A stretch of 64,000 nt of DNA, taken from NCBI RefSeq assembly GCF_014287815.1, contig NZ_JACOOQ010000006.1:1-64000 (forward strand). Reading direction: 5' to 3'. Shown one piece after another: positions 47,520-58,475 of the stretch. The DNA is from Clostridium lentum. GTDB taxonomy: Bacteria; Bacillota; Clostridia; Clostridiales; Clostridiaceae. Both the position numbers and the translations under genes were made by a program. Each line of letters starts with the position of its first letter. Position 1 is the stretch's first letter. Below the pieces are notes generated by a model. It worked only from the letters and a program-made list of their open reading frames with translations, made no database searches and was not told the origin of the DNA.

Positions 47520-47734
47520 TGCTTCACCTCATACTAATCTTTTCTATCTTTACTATGCCTTCTTATTTAAATAAATATTCAAAATATATTATATATTGTT
47601 TTCATATTTCTACAATATTTTTTTTATTTTTTATTATATTAAAGAAGTAAAAATTTTATAAATTCCATTGATTTTTGTAATTTTTTTCTATAAACTTAAC
47701 TTAAGTAAACATATACATAAATCAGGAGGATAAT

Positions 47735-48397
47735 ATGGAAAAAGAAACACAACTTGATTCTGAAATATCAATTAAAGAAAAATTCAAAGCTTTATCTCCC
47801 AAAGAAAAATATAGATATATATGGGAATATTATAAAATTCATATAATTATTACATTACTTTCTATAGTAGGACTAGCTTCTTTCATTCATACAATGATGA
47901 CTAAAAAATCTACTTACTGTACCATAACTTATTATAATTCTTATATAGATGAAAATCAGTTATACTCCCTTAGGGATACACTTAATGATCTACTTATTGA
48001 AAATCTTGAAAAGTCAACAATACTTATTAATCCTATCTGGAGTGACTCAAATACTGGATATAGATTAACCCCTACTGAAGAAATCGCTATAAAAATAGCT
48101 GCTAAAGAAATTGATCTTGCCATTGTTAATGAAGAATACTTCAATGCGCAAGTATCACAAGATATGTTTGAAGATATCTCCACTATAGATGGTTTTGAAA
48201 ACTTAAATATTCCAGAAGAACTACTTGTTAAAGCTTCTGACTCAAATGATACTGAAGGTATATATGGTATTAAAATAGATTCTTTAAATTTACTTAAAGA
48301 GATTGACTTTCCTTCCAAGGATAATATCCTTACAATCATTGTTAACTCCGAAAGAAAAGAACATGCCATGGATGTTTTAAATGTATTAACGAAATAA
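47735..48397 (+). CDS. Membrane-anchored protein of unknown function
   Basis: A 220-residue protein with a cytoplasmic N-terminus (~1-35, ending KEKYRYIWEYYKIH). One helix follows (IIITLLSIVGLASFIHTMM), then an extracytoplasmic domain of about 165 residues. The domain has alternating strands and helices (EEIAIKIAAKEIDLAIVNEE and EGIYGIKIDSLNLLKEIDFP), which loosely recalls a periplasmic binding fold. AGGAGG precedes the ATG. It is transcribed alone, opposite to its neighbours, and shares a terminator with dnaJ. I do not recognise the family. Confidence 0.65.
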   Translation: MEKETQLDSEISIKEKFKALSPKEKYRYIWEYYKIHIIITLLSIVGLASFIHTMMTKKSTYCTITYYNSYIDENQLYSLRDTLNDLLIENLEKSTILINPIWSDSNTGYRLTPTEEIAIKIAAKEIDLAIVNEEYFNAQVSQDMFEDISTIDGFENLNIPEELLVKASDSNDTEGIYGIKIDSLNLLKEIDFPSKDNILTIIVNSERKEHAMDVLNVLTK

Positions 48398-48432
48398 ACA
48401 GCCTGTCGCTTTAAATACAACAGGCTGTTTTT
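48397..48432. terminator. Bidirectional terminator between the membrane protein gene and dnaJ
   Basis: AACAGCCTG and CAGGCTGTT form a 9-bp stem with T-runs on both strands, between two convergent genes. Confidence 0.85.
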
Positions 48433-48445
48433 AATTAAAATATAT

Positions 48446-49582
48446 CTATTTTTTAAAGATGTTTTTAAATCCTTTTTTGTGTGGAACTTCAACATTGTCT
48501 GGTTCTTCTCCACAAGCTTCCATAAATGCTTTTAATGCTTCCACTTGCTTTTCATTTAAATTCTTAGGAATTTCAACTACAACTTTTACGTACTGATCTC
48601 CTCTTCCCGAACCATTTACTCTTGGAACTCCTTTTCCTTTTAATCTGAAAAGTGTACCTGATTGTGTTCCTGCTGGAACAGTATATTTAACATCACCATC
48701 TACTGTAGGTACTGTTATTTCACATCCTAGTGCAGCTCTAGACATAGATATATGAGTATCTATATAAATATCATGTCCACGTCTATCAAATTTACTTGAT
48801 CTAGCAACATTGATTCTTACATATATATCTCCTGGAGGCCCTCCGTTAGCACCGTGCTCACCTTGCCCTCTAAGTGGTAGTACATTTCCTGTATCAACAC
48901 CTGCTGGTATCTTAACATTTATCTTTCTACTCTTTCTTACTTTACCTTTTCCTGCACATGAATGACATGGTTCTTCAACTACAGTTCCTCTACCTCCACA
49001 TCTATCACATGTAGATGTAGTTACGAAGTTTCCTAATGGAGTTTGTCTTTGAACCCTTACTTGCCCTGAACCATTACATGTTGGACATGTTTTTGGAGAC
49101 GTTCCAGGTTTAGCTCCTGATCCATGACACTCTTCACAGTTTTCACTTCTATTAATTGTGATTTCTTTTTCAACACCAAATATAGCTTCTTCAAAGGATA
49201 AATTAATAGTGTATTCTAAATCAGCACCCTTAACCGGTCCATTTCTTCTTCTTGATGAACTTCCGCCACCACCAAAGAAACTTTCAAAAATATCTCCAAA
49301 ACCACCCATATCATTGAAGTCAAAACCACCAAATCCACCTGCTCCAAATCCACTTCCATCAAAGTCAGCTGATCCAAATTGATCATATCTTGCTTTCTTT
49401 TCAGGATCAGAAAGTACTTGATAAGCTTCATTTATCTCTTTAAACTTAGCTTCTGCTTCTGTATTTCCTTGATTCTTATCAGGATGGTATTTAATAGCTA
49501 GCTTTCTAAAGGCTCTTTTTATTTCATCTTCACTTGCCCCTTTTTGAAGGCCAAGCACTTCATAATAGTCTTTACTTGCCAT
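48446..49582 (-). CDS. dnaJ: Chaperone protein DnaJ
   Basis: DnaJ (Hsp40) delivers unfolded proteins to DnaK and stimulates its ATPase. The 378-residue protein has the J domain (1-70, with the HPD in [10 protein letters not shown]), the Gly/Phe-rich linker, and four zinc-binding CxxCxGxG repeats ([32 protein letters not shown]). The C-terminal substrate-binding domains follow. It is the last gene of the hrcA operon, with a terminator between dnaK and it. Confidence 0.98.
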   Translation of the reverse strand: MASKDYYEVLGLQKGASEDEIKRAFRKLAIKYHPDKNQGNTEAEAKFKEINEAYQVLSDPEKKARYDQFGSADFDGSGFGAGGFGGFDFNDMGGFGDIFESFFGGGGSSSRRRNGPVKGADLEYTINLSFEEAIFGVEKEITINRSENCEECHGSGAKPGTSPKTCPTCNGSGQVRVQRQTPLGNFVTTSTCDRCGGRGTVVEEPCHSCAGKGKVRKSRKINVKIPAGVDTGNVLPLRGQGEHGANGGPPGDIYVRINVARSSKFDRRGHDIYIDTHISMSRAALGCEITVPTVDGDVKYTVPAGTQSGTLFRLKGKGVPRVNGSGRGDQYVKVVVEIPKNLNEKQVEALKAFMEACGEEPDNVEVPHKKGFKNIFKK

Positions 49583-49660
49583 CTACAAATGTCACCACCT
49601 TATTACAAATTTACCTTTATATAATAACATTATAATAATAATTATTAAATACTGTACTTT

Positions 49661-49695
49661 TAAAAAGGGAAGACGACTTTTGTCTTCCCTCTAAA
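49661..49695 (-). terminator. Hairpin between dnaK and dnaJ
   Basis: GGGAAGAC and GTCTTCCC pair, and the minus strand continues into a T-run. It would reduce, not necessarily abolish, reading into dnaJ, and may set a higher dnaK level. Confidence 0.8.
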
Positions 49696-49705
49696 ATTAA
49701 TTTAA

Positions 49706-51562
49706 TTATTTGTCATCTTTAACTTCAAAATCAGCATCTACTACATTGTCATCGTGAGCTGTACCAGCATCTGCATTTGCTCCACCCATATTGTTTGGAT
49801 CAAATCCTTCAGCACCTTGTTGTCCTCCAGCTTGTGCATACATCTTAGAAGATATAGCATAGAATTCTTGATTTAATTCATCCATTGCTTTCTTAATTGA
49901 TTCTAAGTCTTCACCATCTTTAATAGCCTTTAATGCATCTAATTTAGCTGTAACCTTAGCTTTATCATCAGCAGATACTTTATCTCCTAATTCTTCTAAA
50001 GTTTTTTCAGTTTGATATACTATTTGATCAGCATTATTCTTAACTTCTATGCCCTCTTTTCTCTTCTTATCTTCTTCAGCAAATCTTTCTGCTTCTTTTA
50101 CTGCCTTTTCTACTTCTTCATCTGAAAGGTTAGTTGAAGCTGTAATTGTGATGTTTGCTTCTTTTCCTGTTCCCTTATCTAAAGCTGAAACTTTAACTAT
50201 ACCATTTGCATCTATATCAAATGTTACTTCGATTTGTGGAATTCCTCTTGGAGCTGGAGCAATTCCTGATAGAGTAAATCTTCCTAAAGTCTTGTTATCT
50301 GCTGCCATTTGTCTTTCACCTTGAACTACGTGAATTTCCACTGATGTTTGACCATCTGCTGCAGTTGAGAAAACTTGACTCTTCTTAGCTGGAATAGTTG
50401 TATTTCTTTCAATTAATGGTGTAGCTATACCACCCATTGTTTCAATTCCTAATGTTAATGGTGTAACGTCTAATAATAATACGTCTTTAACTTCTCCAGT
50501 TAATACACCTGCTTGTATTGCAGCACCTACAGCAACACATTCATCTGGATTAACTCCCTTAGATGGTTCTTTTCCTGTAAAGTTCTTAACTGCTTCTTGA
50601 ACAGCTGGTATTCTTGTTGATCCACCAACTAATATAACCTTGTCTATTTGACTAATTGAAAGTCCTGCATCTGCTAAAGCTTTCTTCATTGGTTCGATAC
50701 TTCTTTGAACTAAATCATGAGTTAATTCATTGAATTTAGCTCTAGTTAAATCTAAATTTATGTGCTTTGGACCTGTTGCATCAGCAGTGATGAATGGTAA
50801 GTTAATATTTGTTTGCATTGAAGATGATAATTCAATCTTAGCTTTTTCAGCTGCTTCTTTTAATCTTTGAAGAGCCATCTTATCATTTCTTAAATCAATA
50901 CCATTTTCTGCTTTGAATGTTTCAGCTATATAATCCATAACTTTGTTATCAAAGTCATCTCCACCAAGCTTAGTATCTCCATTTGTTGATAATACTTCGA
51001 ATACACCATCACCTAATTCTAGTATAGATACGTCGAATGTACCACCACCTAAGTCATATACGAATATCTTTTCGCTGTGATCTGTTTTATCTAATCCATA
51101 AGCAAGTGAAGCTGCTGTTGGTTCGTTTATTATTCTTAATACTTCTAATCCAGCTATTCTACCAGCATCTTTAGTTGCTTGTCTTTCAGCATCATTGAAG
51201 TAAGCTGGTACTGTGATAACTGCTTGAGTTACTGGTTCACCTAAATAAGCTTCTGCATCAGCTTTTATCTTTTGAAGAATCATTGCTGATATTTCTTGTG
51301 GTGAATATTCTTTATCATCAATATGAGTTTTATGGTCTGTACCCATCTCTCTCTTTATTGAAATTATTGTATGATCTGGATTAGTAATCGCTTGTCTTTT
51401 AGCTACTTGACCAACTAATCTTTCTCCGTTAGCTTGGAATGAAACTACTGATGGAGTAGTTCTTGCTCCTTCTGAGTTTGCTATTACGACTGGCTCTCCA
51501 CCTTCCATAACTGCTACACATGAATTTGTTGTACCTAAGTCAATACCTATAATTTTTCCCAT
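49706..51562 (-). CDS. dnaK: Chaperone protein DnaK (Hsp70)
   Basis: DnaK binds and releases unfolded peptides in an ATP cycle with DnaJ and GrpE. The 618-residue protein has the phosphate-binding [37 protein letters not shown], and the ATPase motif [26 protein letters not shown] and the linker [16 protein letters not shown] also match. A Gly/Ala-rich tail ends [10 protein letters not shown]. It is the third gene of the HrcA-controlled operon. Confidence 0.99.
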   Translation of the reverse strand: MGKIIGIDLGTTNSCVAVMEGGEPVVIANSEGARTTPSVVSFQANGERLVGQVAKRQAITNPDHTIISIKREMGTDHKTHIDDKEYSPQEISAMILQKIKADAEAYLGEPVTQAVITVPAYFNDAERQATKDAGRIAGLEVLRIINEPTAASLAYGLDKTDHSEKIFVYDLGGGTFDVSILELGDGVFEVLSTNGDTKLGGDDFDNKVMDYIAETFKAENGIDLRNDKMALQRLKEAAEKAKIELSSSMQTNINLPFITADATGPKHINLDLTRAKFNELTHDLVQRSIEPMKKALADAGLSISQIDKVILVGGSTRIPAVQEAVKNFTGKEPSKGVNPDECVAVGAAIQAGVLTGEVKDVLLLDVTPLTLGIETMGGIATPLIERNTTIPAKKSQVFSTAADGQTSVEIHVVQGERQMAADNKTLGRFTLSGIAPAPRGIPQIEVTFDIDANGIVKVSALDKGTGKEANITITASTNLSDEEVEKAVKEAERFAEEDKKRKEGIEVKNNADQIVYQTEKTLEELGDKVSADDKAKVTAKLDALKAIKDGEDLESIKKAMDELNQEFYAISSKMYAQAGGQQGAEGFDPNNMGGANADAGTAHDDNVVDADFEVKDDK

Positions 51563-51600
51563 AATTATTTCCTCCTAAATTTCTATCTATTAAAATTAAA

Positions 51601-52164
51601 CTAATTTGCTACTTTTACCATTGAATATCTTATTACTTTGTCACCTTTCTTATATCCTTTCAGGAATACTTCAGCAACAACGTTTTTATCTAAATTTTCA
51701 TCTTGAATATGCATTACTGCTTGATGCATATTAGGATCAAATCCTTCTTCAACACTTATCTCTTCAACTCCAAGTTTTTCAAGTGAAGTTTGAAATCCTT
51801 TAATAGTCATTTCAATTCCTTTTTTCAAATCTTCAACGCTTCCATCAACTGCTAAAGCTCTTTCAAGATTATCTATTGTTGGAATAACTTCTTTTAATAC
51901 ATCTGCACATGCATCTGCATATATTCCTTCCTTTTCCTTGGCAGTTCTCTTTCTAAAGTTTTCATATTCGGCTGTAACCCTTAATAATCTATCTTTAAAT
52001 GCTTCAACTTCTTTTGAAAGTTTATCATTTTCTTCTTTTAACTTTTTAACTAAAGCTAAATCATTTTCTTCATTGTTTTCAGCCTCATTAACCTCTTCAG
52101 TACTTTCTGTTGTAGCTTCTGCTTCATCAATGATTTCTTCATTTAAATCTTTATTTTCTTCCAT
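51601..52164 (-). CDS. grpE: Nucleotide exchange factor GrpE
   Basis: GrpE releases ADP from DnaK. The 187-residue protein has an acidic N-terminal stretch (~1-45) followed by a long coiled-coil helix (VKKLKEENDKLSKEVEAFKD). The compact C-terminal beta domain ends KGYKKGDKVIRYSMVKVAN, the usual C-terminal motif. It lies between hrcA and dnaK. Confidence 0.97.
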   Translation of the reverse strand: MEENKDLNEEIIDEAEATTESTEEVNEAENNEENDLALVKKLKEENDKLSKEVEAFKDRLLRVTAEYENFRKRTAKEKEGIYADACADVLKEVIPTIDNLERALAVDGSVEDLKKGIEMTIKGFQTSLEKLGVEEISVEEGFDPNMHQAVMHIQDENLDKNVVAEVFLKGYKKGDKVIRYSMVKVAN

Positions 52165-52184
52165 TCAATACACCTCTTCTCACA

Positions 52185-53222
52185 CTACTCAAGACTCTGA
52201 TTTCTTAAACTTTTATTTAGTTCTTTTATTACTTGAGCCATTATTGAAATTACTTTTGAATAATTAATTCTCTGTGGTCCAATTAAACCTATATTACCAA
52301 TTGGTCTTCCACCTAAACAATATTCTGCTGTTATTACAGAACAATCTTTTGCTTCTGGAATATAATTTTCATCACCAATCTTTATGGTAATATCACCACT
52401 TGGCTCTAATAATTCAATAACACAATCTTTATTACTTATAAGTTGAAGCATATCTTTGACTTTTTCAATATCGTTATATTCTGCATAATTGAAAAGATTG
52501 GTAGTTCCTTCAACTAATAAATCTGATTTTGTACTTTCATTTAAACTCTTATATAGAGCTGGAAGTATTGCATTAAATAAATCATCAAATCCCTTAAGTT
52601 CTTCCTTTATTTCATTAATCACCTGTAGATTTATTGCATCTATTGTTAGGTTTTTTAACTTAATATTAAGAACTTCATTGATTCTATCTAATTCACTTTC
52701 CATAGGCATATGTGATACTCTTATTCTATGGTTTTTTATAACTCCACTATCTGTAACTATTATAGCTACTATATTGGACTTATCAATACCTATAAGCTGC
52801 ATCGATACTATCCTGCTTCTTTTCATAGAAGGAGTTTCCACTATACAAGTTAAATTAGTTAACTCTGATAATAACACACATGCTTCTTTTAATACCTTAT
52901 CCACTTCATACATAGCTGAATTAATGATATATTCCTTAATTCTAAGCTCTTCTTCTCTTGTAAGCTGTTCCCTCTGCATCAATTGATCTACATATAATCT
53001 ATAGCCTTTACTGGAGGGGATTCTGCCTGCAGATGTATGAGGCTGCTCTAAATATCCCATCTCCTCTAAGTCGGCCATTTCATTCCTAATAGTGGCAGAT
53101 CCTATACCTAAGTCGTATTTTTTAGCTATTGTTCTTGATCCAACAGGTTCACCTGTCACAATATAGTCGTTTATAATGGCTTGGAGTATTCTAATTTTTC
53201 TATCATCAATAGCCAATCTCAT
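52185..53222 (-). CDS. hrcA: Heat-inducible transcription repressor HrcA
   Basis: HrcA binds CIRCE and represses the dnaK operon until heat titrates it. The protein has an N-terminal winged helix ([40 protein letters not shown]) and the family's C-terminal GAF-like domain. The start is uncertain: ATG at 53220-53222 lies right against GGGGTG, while TTG at 53214-53216 (AIDDRK) has this site six bases upstream and may be the real start. It is the first gene of hrcA-grpE-dnaK-dnaJ. Confidence 0.96.
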   Translation of the reverse strand: MRLAIDDRKIRILQAIINDYIVTGEPVGSRTIAKKYDLGIGSATIRNEMADLEEMGYLEQPHTSAGRIPSSKGYRLYVDQLMQREQLTREEELRIKEYIINSAMYEVDKVLKEACVLLSELTNLTCIVETPSMKRSRIVSMQLIGIDKSNIVAIIVTDSGVIKNHRIRVSHMPMESELDRINEVLNIKLKNLTIDAINLQVINEIKEELKGFDDLFNAILPALYKSLNESTKSDLLVEGTTNLFNYAEYNDIEKVKDMLQLISNKDCVIELLEPSGDITIKIGDENYIPEAKDCSVITAEYCLGGRPIGNIGLIGPQRINYSKVISIMAQVIKELNKSLRNQSLE

Positions 53223-53233
53223 CACCCCTATTG

Positions 53234-53260
53234 TTAGCACTCACTAACACCGAGTGCTAA
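53234..53260. promoter_or_regulatory. CIRCE operator
   Basis: TTAGCACTC, nine bases, GAGTGCTAA: a perfect match to the CIRCE consensus, between the promoter and the hrcA start. HrcA bound here represses the whole chaperone operon. Confidence 0.98.
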
Positions 53261-53273
53261 TGACTACAATATC

Positions 53274-53302
53274 AATATATTCTTATTCGCTTTTTTTGTC
53301 AA
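53274..53302 (-). promoter_or_regulatory. Sigma-A promoter of the hrcA operon
   Basis: Minus strand: TTGACA (53297-53302), 17-base spacer, TATATT (53274-53279), directly upstream of CIRCE. The arrangement lets HrcA block or follow the polymerase. Confidence 0.88.
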
Positions 53303-53400
53303 TTTCATATTTTCTCATATTCTGCCACCTATTATTTACTATTTAAAATAGTGTGATTTTTCTCTTTTTTTCTTTAAATTACTCTTATTTTCTATTCAAT

Positions 53401-54531
53401 CTATTTTTCTAATATAAAGTCTGACATAGCCTCATTTGCTAAGCTTATTCCTTTTACCGTCAAAGATAATTTATCATCTTTTAGCTCAAGAAGATCTCTT
53501 TTAATATTCTTCTCTATTATATTTCCATATATACTGTCTATATCAGTGTTAAACTTTTGCTTAAATTCCATTTTACTTATACCTTCATTAAGTCTTAATC
53601 CCATAAACATATATTCTTCAATTTCATCTTTAATGGTATTTTTATATCTCTCAATTTCAACACTTTCATTTTTTTGTATTTTTTCAATATAACTTTTTAC
53701 ATCTGGATTATTAACAACCCTAAAGCCATCTATATACGAACTAGATGATGAACCCACCCCTATATATTCTTTAAGTTTCCAATAAACTTTATTATGTTCA
53801 CATTCTCTTCCTTCTAAGCTATAGTTAGATATTTCATACTGATTATAACCACCACTACCAAGTATATCTTTTGTTAGTTTATCCATTTCTCTTTCCTCTT
53901 CTTCAGATGGTAAATTTAATTTACCCTTCATATGCAATGTATAAAAAGCAGTTCCTTCTTCTATGATAAGGCTATATGCTGATATATGCTCTGGCTTTAA
54001 ACTACATATCTTTGCAAGAGTATCCTTCCATAAATCCACTGTCAAATTTGGCAGACCATACATAAGATCTACGTTTATATTATTAAAACCTAGCTTCCTA
54101 GCTAATTTATAATTTTCTACAAATTCTTCATAAGTATGTATTCTTCCTATTACTTTAAGGAGCTCATTATTACATGACTGCAAACCAAAGCTTATTCTAT
54201 TTATTCCACCATCCTTCATGGCAATAAGCTTTTCCTCATTAACTGTACCTGGATTACATTCCATGGTAAACTCCATATTATCTGCAAACTGAAGCTTATT
54301 TACTGTTTCAAGGAGCTTTTTAATTTCATGTACTTCTAAATATGAAGGAGTTCCTCCACCAATAAATATACTTTTTATTTTGTATTTCTGACACTTATCT
54401 AATATCTCCTTACATAAAGCTTCTATATAATCTTCCCTATACTTCTCCTTTCCTGCAAAAGATGGAAAATCACAATAAAAACACTTCTGTTTGCAAAATG
54501 GTATATGTATATATAAACTTGTTTCCTTCAT
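53401..54531 (-). CDS. hemW: Radical-SAM heme chaperone HemW
   Basis: HemW is a radical-SAM, haem-binding protein once called oxygen-independent coproporphyrinogen oxidase. The 376-residue protein begins with the SAM-cluster motif SLYIHIPFCKQKCFYCDF. IFIGGGTPSYLE and RISFGLQSCNNELLKVIGRI follow, and the C-terminal HemN domain includes NQYEISNYSLEGRECEHN and YIGVGSSSSSYIDG. HemN itself has an extra cysteine after this motif that I do not see, which fits HemW. It lies upstream of hrcA on the same strand but after a gap of about 160 bases. Confidence 0.92.
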   Translation of the reverse strand: MKETSLYIHIPFCKQKCFYCDFPSFAGKEKYREDYIEALCKEILDKCQKYKIKSIFIGGGTPSYLEVHEIKKLLETVNKLQFADNMEFTMECNPGTVNEEKLIAMKDGGINRISFGLQSCNNELLKVIGRIHTYEEFVENYKLARKLGFNNINVDLMYGLPNLTVDLWKDTLAKICSLKPEHISAYSLIIEEGTAFYTLHMKGKLNLPSEEEEREMDKLTKDILGSGGYNQYEISNYSLEGRECEHNKVYWKLKEYIGVGSSSSSYIDGFRVVNNPDVKSYIEKIQKNESVEIERYKNTIKDEIEEYMFMGLRLNEGISKMEFKQKFNTDIDSIYGNIIEKNIKRDLLELKDDKLSLTVKGISLANEAMSDFILEK

Positions 54532-54654
54532 TCTTATTCCTCCAAATTTTTATAGCACTATAATTTTCTTTTTAACGCATTAGTAACGACGTATATAAGA
54601 AGTGGCTAATTTATTAGTATCCCATATGCTAAAAATTTTATAATTTTCTAAGCG

Positions 54655-54693
54655 TAAAAAAAATAATAGCCACTTACACTATGGCTATTATTA
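54655..54693 (-). terminator. Terminator of the MFS gene
   Basis: AATAATAGCCA and TGGCTATTATT form an 11-bp stem followed by eight T on the minus strand, about 45 bases after the stop codon. Confidence 0.88.
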
Positions 54694-54739
54694 TATATTA
54701 CTTTATGAAACTATACTATTTTAAATTAACACTGACTTT

Positions 54740-55906
54740 TTATATCCTCTTCTCATCACATAGCTTCATTTTGCTATTTTCTCTTGCTAAATAGTAATTC
54801 ATTGCTATCAAAGCTATAACACACAGCATACTACAAAGCAAAAAAGAAGTTCTTAATGAATAATCAGCACCTAATCCTATTAGCGGATTAATAACTGCAG
54901 AAACCACACTACCTATTACAGAATATATGGACAAAATCGTTGCCCTATCTCCGGTGGTTACAGACTTATTTTCTATCTCCATCACTATTGGTGCAAACAA
55001 TGCATCACTTAGTGAAATACTCATTACCGAAATAACACTTACCACTGCTGATGTTGTTCTCCACAATATCAACGTTGCTACTAAAATAATTAAATATAAT
55101 ATATTTATATATTTTCTTTCACCTAAGATTCTTTTAAAGTAATATGATTTCCCTGTAATCAAAGATATTATTTGAGAAAGAGCTAATATAATACCAAATT
55201 TTTTTACGTCTATACCACAACTAATATATTTATTTTGATTTAAATATACGGTTATGCCTTGTACGATTTCCGAAAATAAGGTAATTGAAATAATAAATAC
55301 GATAATATTCTTATTATTAAACGTTTCTTTAAAATTCATTTTTATACTTGCATTTTTTTCATCCTTAGGAACTTCATCTAAGAACAGTGACAGTATAAAT
55401 GCAATTCCATAAGCCACTATGGTAAATAACACTGTACTTTCCATAGAAATTTCAATTATAAAAACACTACTAAGTGAAGCTAGTAAAAATCCTAAAGTTG
55501 TATAAAAATTGTATTTTGAAAAAACCTTATCGCATAACGATTTATCATATATAGAATTATATAAATATGCCGAGTCACAGCCAGACAGTCCCGCTAAAGC
55601 TGCCGCTAAAAATATTCGTTCTATTAAAAAGCCTAAAAATGAACCTGAATTATAAAAAACTATCTTTGATAAAAAGTAAATAAAATTAGCAATGACCACT
55701 ATCTTCTTGTAACCTATTTTATCAGCAAGCTTCCCCCATGGCACTTCTAAGATTATAACTATTATAAAGTACGCCGACTCAATAATAAAAATTTCCGTCA
55801 TAGAAAGCCCTCTTTTTTGCCTATATAAAGTTGCTATAGAACCATAAAAAACTAAACTTTGTAAAAAAATTATTAAATACATTAAATATATGTTCTTCTT
55901 ATTCAA
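54740..55906 (-). CDS. MFS transporter
   Basis: A membrane protein of about 388 residues with twelve hydrophobic helices and the MFS motif A-like loop GKLADKIGYKKIVVIANFIY (residues ~60-80). It resembles drug/efflux-type members, but the substrate is unknown. The start was placed at a TTG (55904-55906) because a GGAGGG site lies seven bases upstream. A longer reading begins with nine extra residues (55933) lacking a ribosome-binding site. Expression is monocistronic. Confidence 0.85.
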   Translation of the reverse strand: MNKKNIYLMYLIIFLQSLVFYGSIATLYRQKRGLSMTEIFIIESAYFIIVIILEVPWGKLADKIGYKKIVVIANFIYFLSKIVFYNSGSFLGFLIERIFLAAALAGLSGCDSAYLYNSIYDKSLCDKVFSKYNFYTTLGFLLASLSSVFIIEISMESTVLFTIVAYGIAFILSLFLDEVPKDEKNASIKMNFKETFNNKNIIVFIISITLFSEIVQGITVYLNQNKYISCGIDVKKFGIILALSQIISLITGKSYYFKRILGERKYINILYLIILVATLILWRTTSAVVSVISVMSISLSDALFAPIVMEIENKSVTTGDRATILSIYSVIGSVVSAVINPLIGLGADYSLRTSFLLCSMLCVIALIAMNYYLARENSKMKLCDEKRI

Positions 55907-56075
55907 TTTTAATCCCTCCATTTTCAGTAGCACAAATAAACCTATAAAAAATATAGGTATTTTTCCTTAATGAAGTTTTTAAATTGGTCTAAACATATAT
56001 TTATCTCTCCTTTATATTTCAACCTAATTTTACTATTTTTATAAAAAAGATGCAACAATCATATATTATAAGCAT

Positions 56076-56111
56076 AAAAAGCCATACCAAGGAACTTTTC
56101 TTGATATGGCT
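56076..56111 (-). terminator. Terminator of the L25-like gene
   Basis: AGCCATATCAAG and CTTGGTATGGCT form a 12-bp stem with one mismatch, followed by a T-run on the minus strand, about 65 bases after the stop codon. Confidence 0.8.
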
Positions 56112-56174
56112 CTTCATTGCCGCAAATAAATTTTTCAAAATAATGCAAAACTCAATAATTAAATCTTTATATTA

Positions 56175-56444
56175 TTATATTTCTATAAAGTCCATATTAA
56201 TAACATTATTCTTAGTAAAATGTCTTTGAGCTTCTTTTATATGCACATGTATTATTTCATTTTCAAATTTAACATCTAAGTCTTTGCAATAATCAGTAAT
56301 AACAATATATTGTTCTAATAGATTACTTGAAAGAAAGATAGGTATTATCTGTCCATCTTTTCTTCTAAGTGTTCCAGTTACTAACCCCTTATTCCTCAGT
56401 TTCTTACCTTTAATTCCTACATCCCTAATACTTAATTCCAGCAT
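56175..56444 (-). CDS. L25-like protein
   Basis: An 89-residue protein with the fold of the 5S-rRNA-binding L25 domain. The N-terminus (MLELSIRDVGIKGKKLRNKG) matches the KLRxxGxVPG region, followed by VTGTLRRKDGQIIPIFLSSN. The C-terminal part (VHIKEAQRHFTKNNVINMDF) matches the 'iKEvQRxPxxxxixHvDF' signature. The usual acidic linker and CTC domain are absent. It may be a true short L25 or a stress-linked homologue. It stands alone. Confidence 0.72.
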   Translation of the reverse strand: MLELSIRDVGIKGKKLRNKGLVTGTLRRKDGQIIPIFLSSNLLEQYIVITDYCKDLDVKFENEIIHVHIKEAQRHFTKNNVINMDFIEI

Positions 56445-56495
56445 AAAGCTTTTCTACCTATAAAAATAATTTTCTATATAATATACTTGTTCCAA

Positions 56496-56605
56496 TGATG
56501 AATTGTGAATTATCAATGATGAATTACAGAACACTATTAATTTTTTCTAAACTCTGTGAGTTTATTCCTTAATTCATCATTCATCACTCATCATTCATAA
56601 TTATA
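56496..56605. repeat. AATGATGAATT-type repeated A/T segment
   Basis: Two AATGATGAATTA-like units (near 56496 and 56516) face opposite copies (ATTCATCATTCAT near 56570 and 56590) across about 45 bases. This kind of inverted, repeated A/T segment occurs in clostridial intergenic regions as a small mobile or palindromic repeat. It is imperfect, so the assignment is modest. Confidence 0.4.
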
Positions 56606-56641
56606 AAAAAAGCTAGAGATTTTAAAATCTCCAGCTTTTTT
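56604..56641 (-). terminator. Terminator of lepA
   Basis: AGCTGGAGATTTT and AAAATCTCTAGCT form a 13-bp stem with one mismatch. Minus-strand T-run follows immediately. It is adjacent to the lepA stop codon. Confidence 0.87.
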
Positions 56642-56642
56642 A

Positions 56643-58448
56643 CTAGTCTACTTTTAGTACTGCCATGAATGCTTCTTGTGGTACTTCTACAGATCCAACT
56701 TGTCTCATTCTCTTCTTTCCTTCTTTTTGCTTTTCTAAAAGTTTCTTCTTTCTTGAAATATCCCCACCATAACATTTAGCAAGAACGTCTTTTCTCATAG
56801 CTTTAACGGTTTCTCTGGCTATAACTTTAGATCCAACTGCTGCTTGTATTGGAACTTCAAACATTTGTCTTGGAATTATTTCTTTTAGCTTTTCAGCAAT
56901 TCCTCTACCTTTATGGTAAGCTCTTTCTTTAGGAACTATCATTGATAATGCATCAACAACATCTCCATTTAATAATATATCAAGCTTAACAAGTTCAGTA
57001 GTAGTATATCCTTTAAATTCATAATCAAATGAAGCATATCCTCTTGTTCTTGATTTTAATGTATCGAAGAAATCATATACTATTTCATTTAAAGGAATTT
57101 CATAGTTAATAGCAACTCTTGTTGTTTCAAGATATTCCATATCTATATAAATTCCTCTTCTTTCTTGACATAAATCCATTATAGCACCTACATAATCTGT
57201 TGGCGCAATAATTGATGCCTTAACAATTGGCTCTTCCATATAATCTATCTCTGTCGGTTCAGGAAGATTAGTTGGGTTAGTAAGCTCAATTGTTTCTCCA
57301 TTAGTTTTAGTAACCTTATAAACAACTGATGGAGCTGTTGTAATAATATCTAAATTAAATTCTCTTTCAATTCTTTCTTGGATTATTTCCATATGAAGAA
57401 GTCCTAAAAATCCACATCTAAATCCAAAACCTAATGCTATAGATGTTTCAGGTTCAAAATCTAAAGCAGCATCATTAATTTGTAACTTTTCTAATGCTTC
57501 CTTTAATTCATCATACTTAGCACCATCTACTGGATATATACCAGAGTAAACCATTGGTACAGCTTTCTTATATCCCGGAAGAGCTTCTGCTGTTGGACGA
57601 TTTGCTTCTGTTACTGTATCCCCAACTCTGGCATCTGCTACATTTTTTATAGATGCTGTTATATATCCTACATCTCCTGCACTTAATTCACTTATAGGCA
57701 TTAACTTAGGTGTAAATACTCCTACTTCAGTTATATCATATACCTTATTTGTTGCCATAAGCTTTACTTTTGTTCCTGGTTTAACTTTACCATCTATTAT
57801 TCTTACATAACATACAACACCTTTATAACTATCATAGTATGAATCAAAAATAAGTGCCTTTAATGGAGCATCTTCATCACCATTTGGTGCTGGAATTTTT
57901 TCTACAATTGTTTCCAAAACATCTTCTACATTTAATCCTGTCTTAGCAGAAATCATCGGAGCATCCTCTGCTTCAATTCCAATAACATCTTCAATTTCTT
58001 GCTTAACTTCATCAGGTCTAGCTGATGGTAAATCAATCTTATTTATTACCGGTGCTATTTCTAAATCATTATCTAATGCTAAATAGCAGTTAGCTAATGT
58101 TTGAGCTTCTATACCTTGAGCTGCATCAACAACTAAGATAGCTCCTTCACAAGCTGCTAAGCTTCTTGAAACTTCATATGTGAAGTCTACGTGCCCTGGA
58201 GTATCTATTAGATTTAAGATATATTCTTCTCCATCTTCTCTTTTATAGATAAGTCTTGCAGCTTGAGATTTTATAGTAATTCCTCTTTCCCTTTCAAGCT
58301 CCATATTGTCAAGAACTTGTTCTTCCATTTCCCTTTGAGTAAGAGTTCCTGTCTTTTCTAATAATCTATCTGCTAATGTTGACTTACCATGGTCAATATG
58401 TGCTACAATTGAAAAATTTCTAATTTTTGATTGTCTATTGCTTGCCAT
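56643..58448 (-). CDS. lepA: Elongation factor 4 (LepA), back-translocating GTPase
   Basis: EF4/LepA acts on ribosomes in initiation/elongation under stress. The 601-residue protein has the G1 motif [52 protein letters not shown] and domains II, III and V. The C-terminal domain special to LepA ends [20 protein letters not shown]. The ATG (58446-58448) is 31 bases from the GGGGGTG ribosome-binding site, with a hairpin between them (see findings). Gene order spoIIP, (small gene), lepA, hemW, hrcA is the common Bacillota order. Confidence 0.97.
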   Translation of the reverse strand: MASNRQSKIRNFSIVAHIDHGKSTLADRLLEKTGTLTQREMEEQVLDNMELERERGITIKSQAARLIYKREDGEEYILNLIDTPGHVDFTYEVSRSLAACEGAILVVDAAQGIEAQTLANCYLALDNDLEIAPVINKIDLPSARPDEVKQEIEDVIGIEAEDAPMISAKTGLNVEDVLETIVEKIPAPNGDEDAPLKALIFDSYYDSYKGVVCYVRIIDGKVKPGTKVKLMATNKVYDITEVGVFTPKLMPISELSAGDVGYITASIKNVADARVGDTVTEANRPTAEALPGYKKAVPMVYSGIYPVDGAKYDELKEALEKLQINDAALDFEPETSIALGFGFRCGFLGLLHMEIIQERIEREFNLDIITTAPSVVYKVTKTNGETIELTNPTNLPEPTEIDYMEEPIVKASIIAPTDYVGAIMDLCQERRGIYIDMEYLETTRVAINYEIPLNEIVYDFFDTLKSRTRGYASFDYEFKGYTTTELVKLDILLNGDVVDALSMIVPKERAYHKGRGIAEKLKEIIPRQMFEVPIQAAVGSKVIARETVKAMRKDVLAKCYGGDISRKKKLLEKQKEGKKRMRQVGSVEVPQEAFMAVLKVD

Positions 58449-58455
58449 ATATAAT

Positions 58456-58475
58456 AACTACTAAAATTAGTAGTT
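58456..58475 (-). promoter_or_regulatory. Hairpin between the Shine-Dalgarno and start codon of lepA
   Basis: ACTACTAA and TTAGTAGT pair across a four-base (or smaller) loop between GGGGGTG (58480-58486) and the ATG (58446-58448). Folded, this brings the ribosome-binding site from 31 to about 11 bases from the start. No alternative site close to the ATG is visible. Confidence 0.6.

Noticed and set aside
47956..48513. A 185-residue minus-strand frame opposite the unknown membrane protein.
   Set aside because: It overlaps both the plus-strand gene and the start of dnaJ's 3' end. The plus-strand gene has AGGAGG and a clear helix, so the minus frame is the shadow.
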